From Propionispira arboris (GTDB lineage Bacteria; Bacillota; Negativicutes; Selenomonadales; Selenomonadaceae), in assembly GCF_900109225.1 (NCBI RefSeq), contig NZ_FNZK01000020.1, forward strand, positions 28,088-92,087: DNA of 64,000 bases. Direction: 5' to 3'. The position numbers and the translations under genes are program-made. Each line of letters begins with the position of its first letter. Within the stretch, counting starts at the first letter, position 1. The notes under the pieces were generated by a model, which was not told where the DNA came from, searched no databases, and saw only the letters and a list, made by a program, of their open reading frames with translations. Of the stretch, positions 1-8,825 are shown in pieces.

Positions 1-910
1 AAGCATGTAAAAGCTGTAGTTCCGTATTGGCCAAACGAATTTCAAAAGAACGAACAATTCCTGTTGAACAAAGCATGCGTGGTATACTGAGGGCCACATT
101 TTTTATACCATATTCACCTTCCAAAACAGCTGACATCGGTAAAATCGTGTGTTCATCATAAATAATTGCCTTCACAAAACGACAAGCTGCCATCGCAATC
201 CCTGTATTCGTAAACCCTTTCCAATTAATTACATCATAAGCGACTTGAACGATTTCCTTTTCCACTGCTGTGCGATCCAACTTTTCGGTAAGATGAAAAT
301 ATTCATCCAAATGTTCCAGACCAAGACCTGCAACATCTACTGTACTCCAAGCCGGAAAAGCAGAATTTCCATGTTCTCCCAGAACATACCCATGAATATT
401 TTTCGTATCCACATGATATTTATTCGCTAAAATCCTTCTAAATCGGAACGTTTCCAATAAGGTACCTGTTCCAATTATTTTTTCACGAGGATAGTCAAAG
501 GTTGTTGATATATGATAGGTGGCAACATCCAATGGATTCGTAATAATGAGCAGCATTGCATCTTTGGTATATTTTACGATTTCCGTCATGACACTGCTCA
601 TTATTTTTGTATTCACATAAGCAAGGCGAAGTCGATCCGGTTCTTCTCCCGGACGAATACTTGGACCAGCCGTAATGATAATGATACCCGCATCCTTACA
701 CTCGGCATATGAACCAGCACGAATATTGATATTTGTACTATATATACAAGATGTCGAATGACTGGCATCCAACGCTTCGCCTTTTGCTTTTTCTTCATTT
801 AAATCAATTAAGACAATCTCTGAAGCCAATTGAAAATCCATTAATTTGTTTAATACTGCTGACCCTACATTACTCGTTCCAATAATCACTATTTTCCCTT
901 TATTTACCAT
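1..910 (-). CDS. ldh: L-lactate dehydrogenase family protein, 3' end cut by window edge
   Basis: NAD-dependent 2-hydroxyacid dehydrogenase of the LDH/MDH superfamily, expected to reduce pyruvate to L-lactate in the cytoplasm. The 303 visible codons cover nearly the whole family length (about 310-320 aa). A Rossmann nucleotide loop GTSNVGSA lies near residues 10-17, the NPLDVATYH segment follows the cofactor fold, and GEHGNSAFP carries the catalytic His. The start ATG at 910 has a GGAGG seven to eight bases upstream. No strong promoter lies directly in front of it; the nearest is the one driving the cobalamin riboswitch at 1085-1292, separated by two terminators. A close alternative is L-2-hydroxyisocaproate dehydrogenase, because LDH and HicDH are hard to separate by eye. 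Confidence 0.85.
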   Translation of the reverse strand, partial: MVNKGKIVIIGTSNVGSAVLNKLMDFQLASEIVLIDLNEEKAKGEALDASHSTSCIYSTNINIRAGSYAECKDAGIIIITAGPSIRPGEEPDRLRLAYVNTKIMSSVMTEIVKYTKDAMLLIITNPLDVATYHISTTFDYPREKIIGTGTLLETFRFRRILANKYHVDTKNIHGYVLGEHGNSAFPAWSTVDVAGLGLEHLDEYFHLTEKLDRTAVEKEIVQVAYDVINWKGFTNTGIAMAACRFVKAIIYDEHTILPMSAVLEGEYGIKNVALSIPRMLCSTGIVRSFEIRLANTELQLLHA

Positions 911-962
911 AAATATTCGTTTCCTCCCATTTTAAACTAATTTCATCGCTATTTCCGCAAAC

Positions 963-1003
963 AAAAGACCTCTTTTTCACATGCGCAAAAAAGAGGTCTT
1001 TTT
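963..1003 (-). terminator. Terminator hairpin between riboswitch and ldh
   Basis: The inverted repeat AAAAGACCTCTTTTT / AAAAAGAGGTCTTTT encloses a short loop. It has T-rich flanks on both sides, so it could act in both directions. On the minus strand it is the second terminator between the cobalamin riboswitch and ldh. The same element recurs at 10137-10172 behind the cbiK riboswitch. Confidence 0.75.
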
Positions 1004-1031
1004 TCAATAAACAAAAACACTTAACTAAAAA

Positions 1032-1053
1032 AATCTCGACAATTGCCGAGATT
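1032..1053 (-). terminator. Expression-platform terminator of the ldh-proximal cobalamin riboswitch
   Basis: On the minus strand AATCTCGGCAATTGTCGAGATT folds into a hairpin followed by seven T residues. It sits about 30 nt after the riboswitch aptamer, where a ligand-controlled terminator is expected. Its near-identical partner is at 10208-10225. Confidence 0.8.
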
Positions 1054-1084
1054 CATAGGTACTTAAAAGTATTTCTATAAATCC

Positions 1085-1292
1085 CCTTCCCATCGCTCGC
1101 GGGTCTAACGGTGATTGCTAAACAGGCAGTTCTCCTGGCTCTAGATCATTGCTCCTCCACGCCTTCCCAAAGCTTATGCTTCAGTGACATTTTGTGGATT
1201 CACTCCCTAATACAGTGGCGGGACCGCGTTGGCATTTTATCCAACTTCCCTATTAAGTCCTTTCGGACACCTGTTTCAACATTATTCAATTG
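1085..1292 (-). ncRNA. Cobalamin riboswitch (ldh-proximal)
   Basis: Read on the minus strand, the conserved cobalamin aptamer blocks occur in order: AATAGGGAA, GCGGTCCCGCCACTGTA, GTCACTG, GGGAAGG, and the B12 box GAGCCAGGAGAACTGCC. The order fixes the strand. It lies downstream of btuB and upstream of ldh, has its own promoter at 1329-1357, and is followed by two terminators. Known cobalamin riboswitches normally turn expression off when adenosyl- or methylcobalamin is bound. The only downstream gene in reach is ldh. Confidence 0.92.
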
Positions 1293-1328
1293 TTAAATTA
1301 TGAACTTATTGTTTCATAACTCAAATCT

Positions 1329-1357
1329 ATCCTATCACTTCACTAAATGCTTGTCAA
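1329..1357 (-). promoter_or_regulatory. Sigma-70 promoter of the ldh-proximal riboswitch
   Basis: The minus strand carries TTGACA (1357-1352), a 17-nt spacer and TAGGAT (1334-1329), about 35 nt before the aptamer. This shows the riboswitch is its own transcription unit and not only read-through from btuB. Confidence 0.8.
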
Positions 1358-1447
1358 CAACTCTGACAAGCAAAATTTTATCATGTGTGATCGTTATATG
1401 ATAGTGTCTTAGTCTGCAATGTATATTATAAGACCTCTTAAATTTTT

Positions 1448-3448
1448 TTAAAATTTATACGTATATTTCAACATATAGTTAATGGGAGCACTATAATAAG
1501 TAGAACTCGAATGTGAGAGATTGTCTTCACGATTCAAAACGTTATCAATTGTAAACGTAATCTCATTTGCTGCATCTGGACTGTATGTTGTGTTTAATGT
1601 TGTAAGAAAATACGGTTTTGTCGCAAATGAATGTTCACTTGATGGCGTCTGTACACGTCCGCTCAGATAAGAGCCTGTAATAGATGACAGCCATTTTTCT
1701 TTTTTATAGGTAACTCCACCGGTAAGCTGTAATCGTCCGAACATTCGATCCCAATAGTCTTTTTTTGTGCTTTTACTCTGTGGATCCTGCCAGGTCACAC
1801 CCCAATTATAGGAAAAACCTTTTTCCCCTGTGATATCACAAGAAAGTTCTACACCCGTATTCTTAAAATCTTCATTTGAATAGGTATATGCAGCCTTATT
1901 TTTATTCCAGATTGCGGAAATATTATCCTTGATATCAGTATGAAAAAGGGCTGCCTTCCAATTATGTCGATCGGCATTTTTCTTCCAGCCAATTTCGTAA
2001 TTTACGCCAGTTTGCGGTTTAAGTCCTGGATTTGGAATTGCAGTATCACTGGCACCGTACATTTGCGCAAACGTCGGCATAATAAAAGACTGACCGATAC
2101 TCATATAAACACTATTACTTTTATCCAGCTTATGAATGAACTGCCCAGCCATACTAAAATTATTGTAATTATTATCACCCGCTGCTGCGGATGTCCATGT
2201 TTCTCTGGCACTGAATATACCCGTATTGTTCTTATCAAAGGCTTGCTCCCACTGACCAAATATACCCCAGTTGTTGCGGAAATAGTCTTTATACATGGTG
2301 TTTTGAGGTGTATAAAGATACTGATAACTCTCACGCTGCAAATCCATTCCAAAAATTGCGGTGACTTTATCACTAACATGCCAGCTCTTTTGCGCATCAA
2401 CTCCATAGGTTATATTTTTTTCACGCGTATTATACCATCCATTTGGCGTCTTTGCTCCTGTGCTGCTAATATAAGTAGGACCATAGGATTCGACCGTTCC
2501 TGTATTAAAATACCCACTGGCTTTCCAATCACCGTCATGAAAATGAATCTGACTCACATGCTGATCTGTTGTATATGTTCTGCCATTAAACATATCACCA
2601 TTGCTAATACCTGAAGTTGTATGATCTACACGATCAACATAACGATTATATGTAGCTTTTGTTTGGTAATTGTTATACAGTACATCCCAATGATCATTAA
2701 TTTTCCAGTTAAACCCGATATTTTCTTTTTCAATATCCTTTATATCGGTGCGTGTACTTCCATTAAACTTTACAGAATCCACATCCGCTTCGCTAATTCC
2801 ATCAAGTTTGCGCCATTTATCAAGATTATAATTTACACTGAAGTTCTCATCACCAACATTCATGTTATACGCTTGCTGACCGTAGTTGCCAAACCCGGTG
2901 CTCACCTGATTCAGTGCCACACCTTTTTTTGTAATGATATTCACAGTTCCCCCCATTGCATCACTGCCATAAAGTACGGAACCACCACCTTTGACAATTT
3001 CGATACGCTCAATGCTTTCCGCTGGAATTGCATCAATATTATACTTGCCACGCCATGAAACCGGATTTCCATTAATAAGTACCAATGTACCATTCCCGTT
3101 TCCGCGAATATTGATTTCATTGATCATAGACCCCATTGATGCAGCCATTGGTCCAAATGATTTATACACCAAACCATTAACCTTTGAAAGTGCTTCCGCT
3201 GCATTTTTTGCTCCGCTCGCTTTAATCTGTTTTGCGGTAATTACAATTGTAGCCGCTGGAACATCTGTATCTTTTTTCTCACTGCGTGTTGCCGTAACAA
3301 CAACCTCATCGAGTGCATACTCATCAATCGTATCCTTCGTCTTTTGCTCTGCCGTTATTTTTTGTTGTGCCTTTGCCGCAAAGCCAGTCGTTGCCCCCGC
3401 TGCCAAAGCACAGGCAATGACCATACACAAATATTTTTTCTTTTTCAT
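1448..3448 (-). CDS. btuB: TonB-dependent outer-membrane receptor, BtuB-like
   Basis: Outer-membrane gated channel, probably for cobalamin or other corrinoids, energised by the TonB-ExbBD genes just upstream. An N-terminal signal peptide (MKKKKYLCMV... ending near AAKA) leads to a TonB-box/plug start (DEVVVTATRSEK), a plug domain up to about residue 170 (IRGNGNGTLVLINGNPV, VLYGSDAMGGTVNII), and a beta-barrel ending in the aromatic terminus YMLKYTYKF used for barrel insertion. I chose the ATG at 3448 because GAGAGGGG lies ahead of it; an in-frame ATG at 3472 would add eight residues. About 666 aa is normal for BtuB-type receptors. The substrate is inferred from the riboswitch-controlled btuFDC in the same operon. 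Confidence 0.85.
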   Translation of the reverse strand: MKKKKYLCMVIACALAAGATTGFAAKAQQKITAEQKTKDTIDEYALDEVVVTATRSEKKDTDVPAATIVITAKQIKASGAKNAAEALSKVNGLVYKSFGPMAASMGSMINEINIRGNGNGTLVLINGNPVSWRGKYNIDAIPAESIERIEIVKGGGSVLYGSDAMGGTVNIITKKGVALNQVSTGFGNYGQQAYNMNVGDENFSVNYNLDKWRKLDGISEADVDSVKFNGSTRTDIKDIEKENIGFNWKINDHWDVLYNNYQTKATYNRYVDRVDHTTSGISNGDMFNGRTYTTDQHVSQIHFHDGDWKASGYFNTGTVESYGPTYISSTGAKTPNGWYNTREKNITYGVDAQKSWHVSDKVTAIFGMDLQRESYQYLYTPQNTMYKDYFRNNWGIFGQWEQAFDKNNTGIFSARETWTSAAAGDNNYNNFSMAGQFIHKLDKSNSVYMSIGQSFIMPTFAQMYGASDTAIPNPGLKPQTGVNYEIGWKKNADRHNWKAALFHTDIKDNISAIWNKNKAAYTYSNEDFKNTGVELSCDITGEKGFSYNWGVTWQDPQSKSTKKDYWDRMFGRLQLTGGVTYKKEKWLSSITGSYLSGRVQTPSSEHSFATKPYFLTTLNTTYSPDAANEITFTIDNVLNREDNLSHSSSTYYSAPINYMLKYTYKF

Positions 3449-3555
3449 CTTTAAACCCCTCTCTTTCCTCATACAGCAGACTCTTTTTTATATAATGCCG
3501 TATTCGTTAATACATTCACAATTTATAAAATGTTTTACTTCCATATATATAATTT

Positions 3556-4329
3556 TCAATTCAAGTTGAATTGAAATGTACGTTTTACCCCACAACGCAC
3601 CGGATCGCCAGCGCTATTTTCTGCCGGTGAAAAACGATACTGATACGCAGCCGCTTCAGCGGCATGATCCATCTCATCGTAACCCGAAGAAGCTATAAGT
3701 GACACACTCTCAACGCTGCCATCTGTACCCACAATCATTTTGAGCACAACCTGCCCTTCAATACCTTCACTACGCAAATTTCTCGGATAGGAAACCGCTG
3801 CAGCAGTTATAAGCTGTGGTGGAATTTGGGGCCTCAAAGCATTTGCATTGTCATCACCGTTTCCGGTACCGCTCCCTGATCCGTTTTCATTTCCTGTACC
3901 CTTATTCCCATTCCCTGTTTTGTTACCCTCACCTTTTCCAATACCTTGCCCACTCGCCTTATCAGAAGAACCACTTCCTGCATCATTGTGGCTGGACACT
4001 GCCTGAGAATTGCCTTTTTGTTGTTCTTCCTGCTGTTCGGATTTTTGTGCTTTTTCCGTATAATATTCAGAAATAGATGGCTTCTTCGTATCTGCGTTCA
4101 TTACAATTTCCGAATTTGAGACCGTTCCAGAGGCCTCTGATTCCGGTGATCCGCTCCCTGATGATCCACTTTTTTCTTCGGCATCATAGATTGCTACATC
4201 CATCACCTGTTTTTGCGGCTGTCCTACATACAAAAAAAAACCCGTCGAAGCAATAAGTATAAACACAATACTATGAAGTAAAAGTGATACACTTATGGCA
4301 ATCCGCTCGTTTTTACAATTATCTTGCAT
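3556..4329 (-). CDS. tonB: TonB energy-transducing protein
   Basis: Inner-membrane-anchored protein that passes proton-motive force from ExbBD to the outer-membrane receptor. One N-terminal transmembrane segment (SLLLHSIVFILIASTGFFLYV) is followed by a long Gly/Ser/Asn/Lys low-complexity periplasmic spacer. The C-terminal TonB domain starts near PRNLRSEGIEGQVVLKMIV and includes SSGYDEMDHAA and the YRFSPA segment. The spacer is Gly/Ser/Asn-rich rather than the Pro-Lys repeats of enterobacterial TonB. It is five bases downstream of exbD and 83 nt upstream of btuB's ATG at 3448 plus leader, so it is translated as part of the same operon. Confidence 0.9.
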   Translation of the reverse strand: MQDNCKNERIAISVSLLLHSIVFILIASTGFFLYVGQPQKQVMDVAIYDAEEKSGSSGSGSPESEASGTVSNSEIVMNADTKKPSISEYYTEKAQKSEQQEEQQKGNSQAVSSHNDAGSGSSDKASGQGIGKGEGNKTGNGNKGTGNENGSGSGTGNGDDNANALRPQIPPQLITAAAVSYPRNLRSEGIEGQVVLKMIVGTDGSVESVSLIASSGYDEMDHAAEAAAYQYRFSPAENSAGDPVRCGVKRTFQFNLN

Positions 4330-4334
4330 TATTC

Positions 4335-4742
4335 TTACCTCCCGGAATCTGCTGCCAAACCAAAGTGCAGGATTCCTTGTGCCTTTAAATGATCAAGAAA
4401 AACGACAATTTTACCATAATCAAGTTGTTGGTCTGCCCGCAGCACCAGTGCAAACTTTGGATTTTTTTTATTTTCGTTTTTTGCTTGTACAAGCAAAGTC
4501 TTTTCATCTATTTCTTTATCTTCGAGCCACAGTGAACCATCCTTTTTCATTGTAACGAGATACGTTACACTCGTCTGCATCTCCGCGTGATCGGCTTTTG
4601 GCATATCAACAGGAATGGTCTTCAGATTCACCATATAGAGTGTACTCAACATAAAAAATACCAATAGAAAAAACATAATATCAATCATCGGAATAATCAT
4701 GACTTCTGGCTTTATAAAGATACGACGATCACGCAGTCTCAT
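4335..4742 (-). CDS. exbD: Biopolymer transport protein ExbD
   Basis: Proton-channel partner of ExbB and TonB. The 135-aa protein has the ExbD layout: a short cytoplasmic N-terminus, one transmembrane helix containing the conserved Asp (MIPMIDIMFFLLVFFML), and a periplasmic domain with VLRADQQLDYGKIV, a typical ExbD/TolR segment. It overlaps the end of exbB by 14 nt, indicating coupled translation. Confidence 0.92.
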   Translation of the reverse strand: MRLRDRRIFIKPEVMIIPMIDIMFFLLVFFMLSTLYMVNLKTIPVDMPKADHAEMQTSVTYLVTMKKDGSLWLEDKEIDEKTLLVQAKNENKKNPKFALVLRADQQLDYGKIVVFLDHLKAQGILHFGLAADSGR

Positions 4743-5361
4743 AGTCTTTCACCTGCTCTTTTTGATTTTCCAGCATAGAAAAGCACTGTTCCATATCCGT
4801 TATAATAAGTTCAATGCGCTGCATGAAATACGCATGTACTGCTAATGAAATCATTGCTACACACAACCCCATTGCCGTAGCAATAAGGGCTTCACCAATA
4901 CCACCCGTAATCGCCATTGCCTGTCCCGACGCCAAATTAAATATGCTAAAAGCCGAAATCATCCCGCTAATCGTTCCAAGTAGTCCGAGCAATGGTGCCA
5001 TCGTTACAATCACACTTAAATAGTAAAGTCGGCTACGCAATTTTGACAGTGCAATACCCGACTGTATTTCCATATAAGCAGAAACATGCCGTGTATTTTT
5101 CTCCATTTTTATCATCGTACTGTACAAGATCCCTGCTAAAGTACCTGGTGCTGTATGTGCCATATTTTTAGCTTCGTCGACCTTTCCATTCGCCAATAAC
5201 AAATAAAATTCTCGTGAAAATTTTCGTCCAGAGTCAGCCTTTTGAAAATATAAACTCCGTTCTACTGCGATTGTTACAACAAAAATCGAACACAACAGCA
5301 ATATATACATAACAAATCCACCCTTGTGAAAAAATTCCACGCCCTGCATTATAAAATCCAT
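4729..5361 (-). CDS. exbB: MotA/TolQ/ExbB proton channel family protein
   Basis: Inner-membrane channel subunit powering TonB. Three hydrophobic segments are visible (YILLLCSIFVVTIAV; YLSVIVTMAPLLGLLGTISGM; ALIATAMGLCVAMISLAVHAY), and the PLLGLLGTISGMISAF stretch is the family hallmark. The ATG at 5361 follows AAGGAG by ten bases; a TTG at 5370 is an alternative. It sits 82 nt after btuC and overlaps exbD. Confidence 0.92.
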   Translation of the reverse strand: MDFIMQGVEFFHKGGFVMYILLLCSIFVVTIAVERSLYFQKADSGRKFSREFYLLLANGKVDEAKNMAHTAPGTLAGILYSTMIKMEKNTRHVSAYMEIQSGIALSKLRSRLYYLSVIVTMAPLLGLLGTISGMISAFSIFNLASGQAMAITGGIGEALIATAMGLCVAMISLAVHAYFMQRIELIITDMEQCFSMLENQKEQVKDYETA

Positions 5362-5451
5362 CTCTACCAAACTCCTTCTCCTCTATAGATCCTGTTAAAC
5401 TCTTATATGCTTGTATTCGTCAATGTTTTTCTTTGGTTTCATTTTATCTGC

Positions 5452-6477
5452 TCAACGGCTCATATTTCTTGTTCGCCGCAACAAGTAGAGAAAATACGGT
5501 GTTCCTAAAACAGCTGTCATGACCCCTACACGTATCTCAATGGGCGGCATTATAATCCGCCCGATCGTATCACACAACACGAGAAATGTACCTCCGGCAA
5601 TAATACTCGCTGGCAGGAGACGACGATGATCCGGCCCAACCAGCATACGCATCATATGCGGCACAACAAGACCGACAAAGCCAATATTACCACTCACACA
5701 AACCCCCGTCGCTGTTGTTAGTGAAGCTATAATCAGCAAAAACAATCGAAAAGGCATCACTGGCATGCCAACAGCTTTGGCCTCCACATCACCAAGCACA
5801 AGGATATTTAAGTGACGTGCCATAAGAAGCATTACACCAATCCCACCACAGATAGGCCCCACCGCCAAAAATACATGTTCCCATCGTCTATAGTCAAGGC
5901 CACCAATTGTCCAAAATAAATACTGCTGCATTTTCTGTTCATTCATCATTGTCAATATCCCTGATGTCATGGCCCCAAGCAGCATGCCAACGACAACACC
6001 AGACAAAAGTAAGGTCATAACTGGTATACGTCCATGACGCATTGCTAAAAACACCGTAAGTGTCACAGCTAAAAGTGCGCCGGCAAAGGCAAAAAGCGGC
6101 ATGTAGAACATGCTGAGCTCCGTAAGTCCTAACGCAATTGCAATAACGGCACCAACAGATGCCCCACTCGAAACGCCAATTATTCCTGGATCCGCCAGTG
6201 GATTGCTAAAAATCCCCTGCATAACCGCTCCGGATGCCCCCAGTCCAGCCCCAACCAGAAGGCCGACAAGCGTACGCGGCATACGAATATGATACAGCAC
6301 TGCCTGCTGTTCTGGTGTAAAGGGAACATCTGCAAAAAGCGGAATATGCAATTCATGGCATAGCATTGCTAAAATATTTTCAAACGGAATATCTATTTGC
6401 CCCCAGGATAATGAAATAAGAGAAATTATAAAGAAACACACAAATAAGAGAGGAAAAAAAACTGTCATTTTTTTCAT
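5452..6477 (-). CDS. btuC: FecCD/BtuC-type ABC transporter permease
   Basis: Inner-membrane permease of a corrinoid/siderophore-class importer. The 341 aa match the usual FecCD length with about ten hydrophobic helices. The family signature RMPRTLVGLLVGAGLGASGAVMQG near residues 68-91 and the coupling segment around GFVGLVVPHMMRMLVGPDHR are clear. It overlaps the ATPase gene by four bases (ATGA). Cobalamin is the likely substrate because the operon begins after a cobalamin riboswitch and ends with a TonB-dependent receptor. Confidence 0.88.
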   Translation of the reverse strand: MKKMTVFFPLLFVCFFIISLISLSWGQIDIPFENILAMLCHELHIPLFADVPFTPEQQAVLYHIRMPRTLVGLLVGAGLGASGAVMQGIFSNPLADPGIIGVSSGASVGAVIAIALGLTELSMFYMPLFAFAGALLAVTLTVFLAMRHGRIPVMTLLLSGVVVGMLLGAMTSGILTMMNEQKMQQYLFWTIGGLDYRRWEHVFLAVGPICGGIGVMLLMARHLNILVLGDVEAKAVGMPVMPFRLFLLIIASLTTATGVCVSGNIGFVGLVVPHMMRMLVGPDHRRLLPASIIAGGTFLVLCDTIGRIIMPPIEIRVGVMTAVLGTPYFLYLLRRTRNMSR

Positions 6478-7349
6478 CTAAATTGCTCCTCGCTTTGGCA
6501 TTCATTCGTAACTGTATTCACCGCATCAATTCTATATAAAAGTCTTTCCATGGAAATATCTCTATCCGCATGAACCGTAAACACCTCAATATTGCCTGTT
6601 AACGGATTCTTGACGACTTTTACGGTCACACCATAGGCCTGACTCAGATGTTCCTCCGTGAGAACCTCATCAGCCGAACCATTGGCGATCACACCGCCGT
6701 TCCCCACAAGTATGATTCGAGAACAAAATCGGGCAGCAAGTGCCAATTCGTGTACAACCATTATCACAGTTTTACCAGCCCGGCACATATTTTGACAAAA
6801 CCAAAAAATTTCTTCCTGATAAAAAACATCCAGTCCGGTTGTCGGTTCATCAAGGAAAAGAATTGGTGTCTGCTGCGCGAGAACCTTCGCCAAAAGTACA
6901 CGTTGACGCTGCCCGCCTGAGATCGCATGCATCGTCTTATCGGCAAGATCCAACACACCTGTATATTCCATACAAGCACGAACAATTTTCCAATCCTTTG
7001 CACTTTCTTTCTGCCACCATTTTAAATGTGGATAGCGCCCTGCAAGAACAATCTCTTTTGCCGTATAACCAAAAGCAATCTCTGCATACTGTTGTAAATA
7101 GCCAACCTGACAGGCAAAATCATGTGCAGTAAGCTCCTGTACTTTTCGTCCATTTATTTCCACTAAACCTGTTAGCACAGGCAAAAATCCCCTCATTGTC
7201 TTTAAAAGGGTGCTTTTGCCTGCGCCATTCGGCCCAATCAAGCCAACCATTTCACCTTTATTAATAGCAAAAGAAACCTTATCTAATACAGGCTGTTTCA
7301 TATACCCGGCACTTATATCTTTAACCTTTACAACCACCTCTGTAGCCAT
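6474..7349 (-). CDS. btuD: ABC transporter ATP-binding protein, BtuD/FecE-type
   Basis: ATPase subunit of the corrinoid importer. It has Walker A GPNGAGKST near residue 40, a Q-loop region (GYLQQYAEIAFG), the signature SGGQRQRV, Walker B ILFLDEPTTGLD and the switch His in MVVHELALAARF. The 291 aa include a C-terminal extension of about 40 residues beyond the usual 255-260 aa. The next gene, btuC, begins inside its last codon. Confidence 0.88.
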   Translation of the reverse strand: MATEVVVKVKDISAGYMKQPVLDKVSFAINKGEMVGLIGPNGAGKSTLLKTMRGFLPVLTGLVEINGRKVQELTAHDFACQVGYLQQYAEIAFGYTAKEIVLAGRYPHLKWWQKESAKDWKIVRACMEYTGVLDLADKTMHAISGGQRQRVLLAKVLAQQTPILFLDEPTTGLDVFYQEEIFWFCQNMCRAGKTVIMVVHELALAARFCSRIILVGNGGVIANGSADEVLTEEHLSQAYGVTVKVVKNPLTGNIEVFTVHADRDISMERLLYRIDAVNTVTNECQSEEQFR

Positions 7350-7422
7350 GTTTTTTCAACCACCAATCTCAGCTATTATTCTCGCAAATGAATCCTTTAT
7401 CTTATAAATTTTGGCACTTTAC

Positions 7423-8448
7423 TTAATGGCTGCCCTCTTCTACCGCAGAAATATGGCATGTATGCGGCTGCTTAAAATCATCGCCATACAAAACATAGGC
7501 CGTCTCTTGTATACCAAATACCATATTCTGAGATACATTATAAATATAACGGGCCCATGGCCGACAAAGATGCTTTTCCCTCACTGCCGTCATCGTTTGC
7601 AGGGAAGGATCTCTTACATATTCCTGCCCAAAATCATCTTCACGAGAAGATCCCCCCGGATATGACGGCAAAAACAAGAAATCGGGATTGAGTGCTACAA
7701 GCTGTTCCTTACTCATAGATTGCCCGTTTTTATTGCCTGCAAGCGCCTTGCCATTAACCGCTTCGGCATATTTACACATATCATCAAACGTACACCCACT
7801 GCCACCATACGATGCCATAATGGATATGAGTACTGCTTTTTTGTTTTTTTGTTCGCTTGGAACCCGTGCTACTTTTTCTTCAATCTCCACAATCTTTGCA
7901 TCCATTTGTGCTAAAATATTTTCCCCACGCTCCGGTTCCCCGATTGCCTGTGCAATAAGTTTTACGGAAGCGCGTACATCCTTGATTCCTTTTGGGGTTT
8001 TACAAACAAGTACAGGAATTTCAAGATCGCGCAAGGCCGCTATATTTTCCAATGGTATCCAGTTTGGAACAATCACAAGATCAGGTCGCAAAGCTGCCGT
8101 TGCTTCAACAGACGGATTACGTGGTATCTTTTGTGGTATTTGTTTGGCAAGATTTACAACATTTGAAGACTGAGGGTCGTCCAGATTTTCATTAATCGCC
8201 GCCATGCGTTTGGGGTGTACAAGTCCCAACACAATTTCATCGGTTCCAATTGAAAATGTTACAATTCGCTGTGGTTTTGCCTTTAACTTTACGACAGTTC
8301 CCTGCGCATCCACAACTTCATAAGATGTATCCAAAGCTTCTTTGCTTACAATCATAGACGAGTTATCACTTTGACATCCGCCCGCAATCATACACAAAAA
8401 CAATACAAATAGAATTCTTCCATATTTCTGCTTAACTTTTTTGATCAT
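7423..8448 (-). CDS. btuF: ABC transporter substrate-binding lipoprotein, BtuF-like
   Basis: Periplasmic binding protein of the corrinoid importer, exported and lipidated. A lipobox MIAGGC ends the signal peptide. The mature part shows the class III fold start VVDAQGTVVKLKAKPQRIVTF and two lobes joined by a long helix (GENILAQMDAKIVEIEEKV). The ATG at 8448 is preceded by GGAGG; an ATG at 8463 would put that ribosome-binding site inside the gene. It is the first gene after the riboswitch at 8600-8800. Confidence 0.85.
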   Translation of the reverse strand: MIKKVKQKYGRILFVLFLCMIAGGCQSDNSSMIVSKEALDTSYEVVDAQGTVVKLKAKPQRIVTFSIGTDEIVLGLVHPKRMAAINENLDDPQSSNVVNLAKQIPQKIPRNPSVEATAALRPDLVIVPNWIPLENIAALRDLEIPVLVCKTPKGIKDVRASVKLIAQAIGEPERGENILAQMDAKIVEIEEKVARVPSEQKNKKAVLISIMASYGGSGCTFDDMCKYAEAVNGKALAGNKNGQSMSKEQLVALNPDFLFLPSYPGGSSREDDFGQEYVRDPSLQTMTAVREKHLCRPWARYIYNVSQNMVFGIQETAYVLYGDDFKQPHTCHISAVEEGSH

Positions 8449-8540
8449 TTGACATTCCTCCATTTTATAGAAACAACACGCTCTTTACACGACTAGAGGA
8501 AAATGCCCTACTGTTTTCTTCATACTAGGAATAAAATAAA

Positions 8541-8566
8541 AAAATCCTGACACTATGTCAGGATTT
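8541..8566 (-). terminator. Riboswitch-linked terminator before btuF
   Basis: AAAATCCTGAC / GTCAGGATTTT form a perfect 11-bp hairpin with a five-base loop, followed by a T tract on the minus strand. It lies between the cobalamin aptamer and btuF and is the probable expression platform. Confidence 0.8.
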
Positions 8567-8599
8567 TCATACGTAAATAAATAGAAATATTTCGTGCAA

Positions 8600-8800
8600 A
8601 ATCCCCATCCCTATCGCTCGCAGGTCAAATGGTGATTGTTAAACAGGCAGTTCTCCTGGCTCTAGATCATCATTCCTCCACGCCTTCCCAAAGTTTGTGC
8701 TTTAGTGACATTTTGTGGATTCACTCCCTAATACAGTGGCGGGACCGCGTTGGCTTTACACCAAACTTCCCTATTAAGTCTTTGCAGACACCTGTTTCCA
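8600..8800 (-). ncRNA. Cobalamin riboswitch (btu operon)
   Basis: On the minus strand the aptamer elements AATAGGGAA, GCGGTCCCGCCACTGTA, GTCACTA, GGGAAGGC and the B12 box AGCCAGGAGAACTGCC appear in canonical order. It begins only about 25 nt after the cbiK stop codon and no convincing promoter is visible in that gap. It therefore appears to be an internal riboswitch of a cbiK-btu transcript, controlling read-through into btuFDC-exbBD-tonB-btuB. Confidence 0.93.
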
Positions 8801-8825
8801 TGTTATTAAATTTAAAATTTAATTC

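Noticed and set aside
963..1053. Palindromes near ldh as part of a CRISPR or phage site
   Set aside because: They have T tails, match the cbiK riboswitch terminators, and there are no spaced direct repeats.
1111..1296. Plus-strand 61-aa frame, with a close twin at 8629-8844
   Set aside because: Both read the complement of cobalamin riboswitches. Their similarity reflects RNA conservation, not a protein.
1940..2614. 224-aa plus-strand frame
   Set aside because: It lies antisense inside btuB, which has full domain support; no ribosome-binding site or family similarity.
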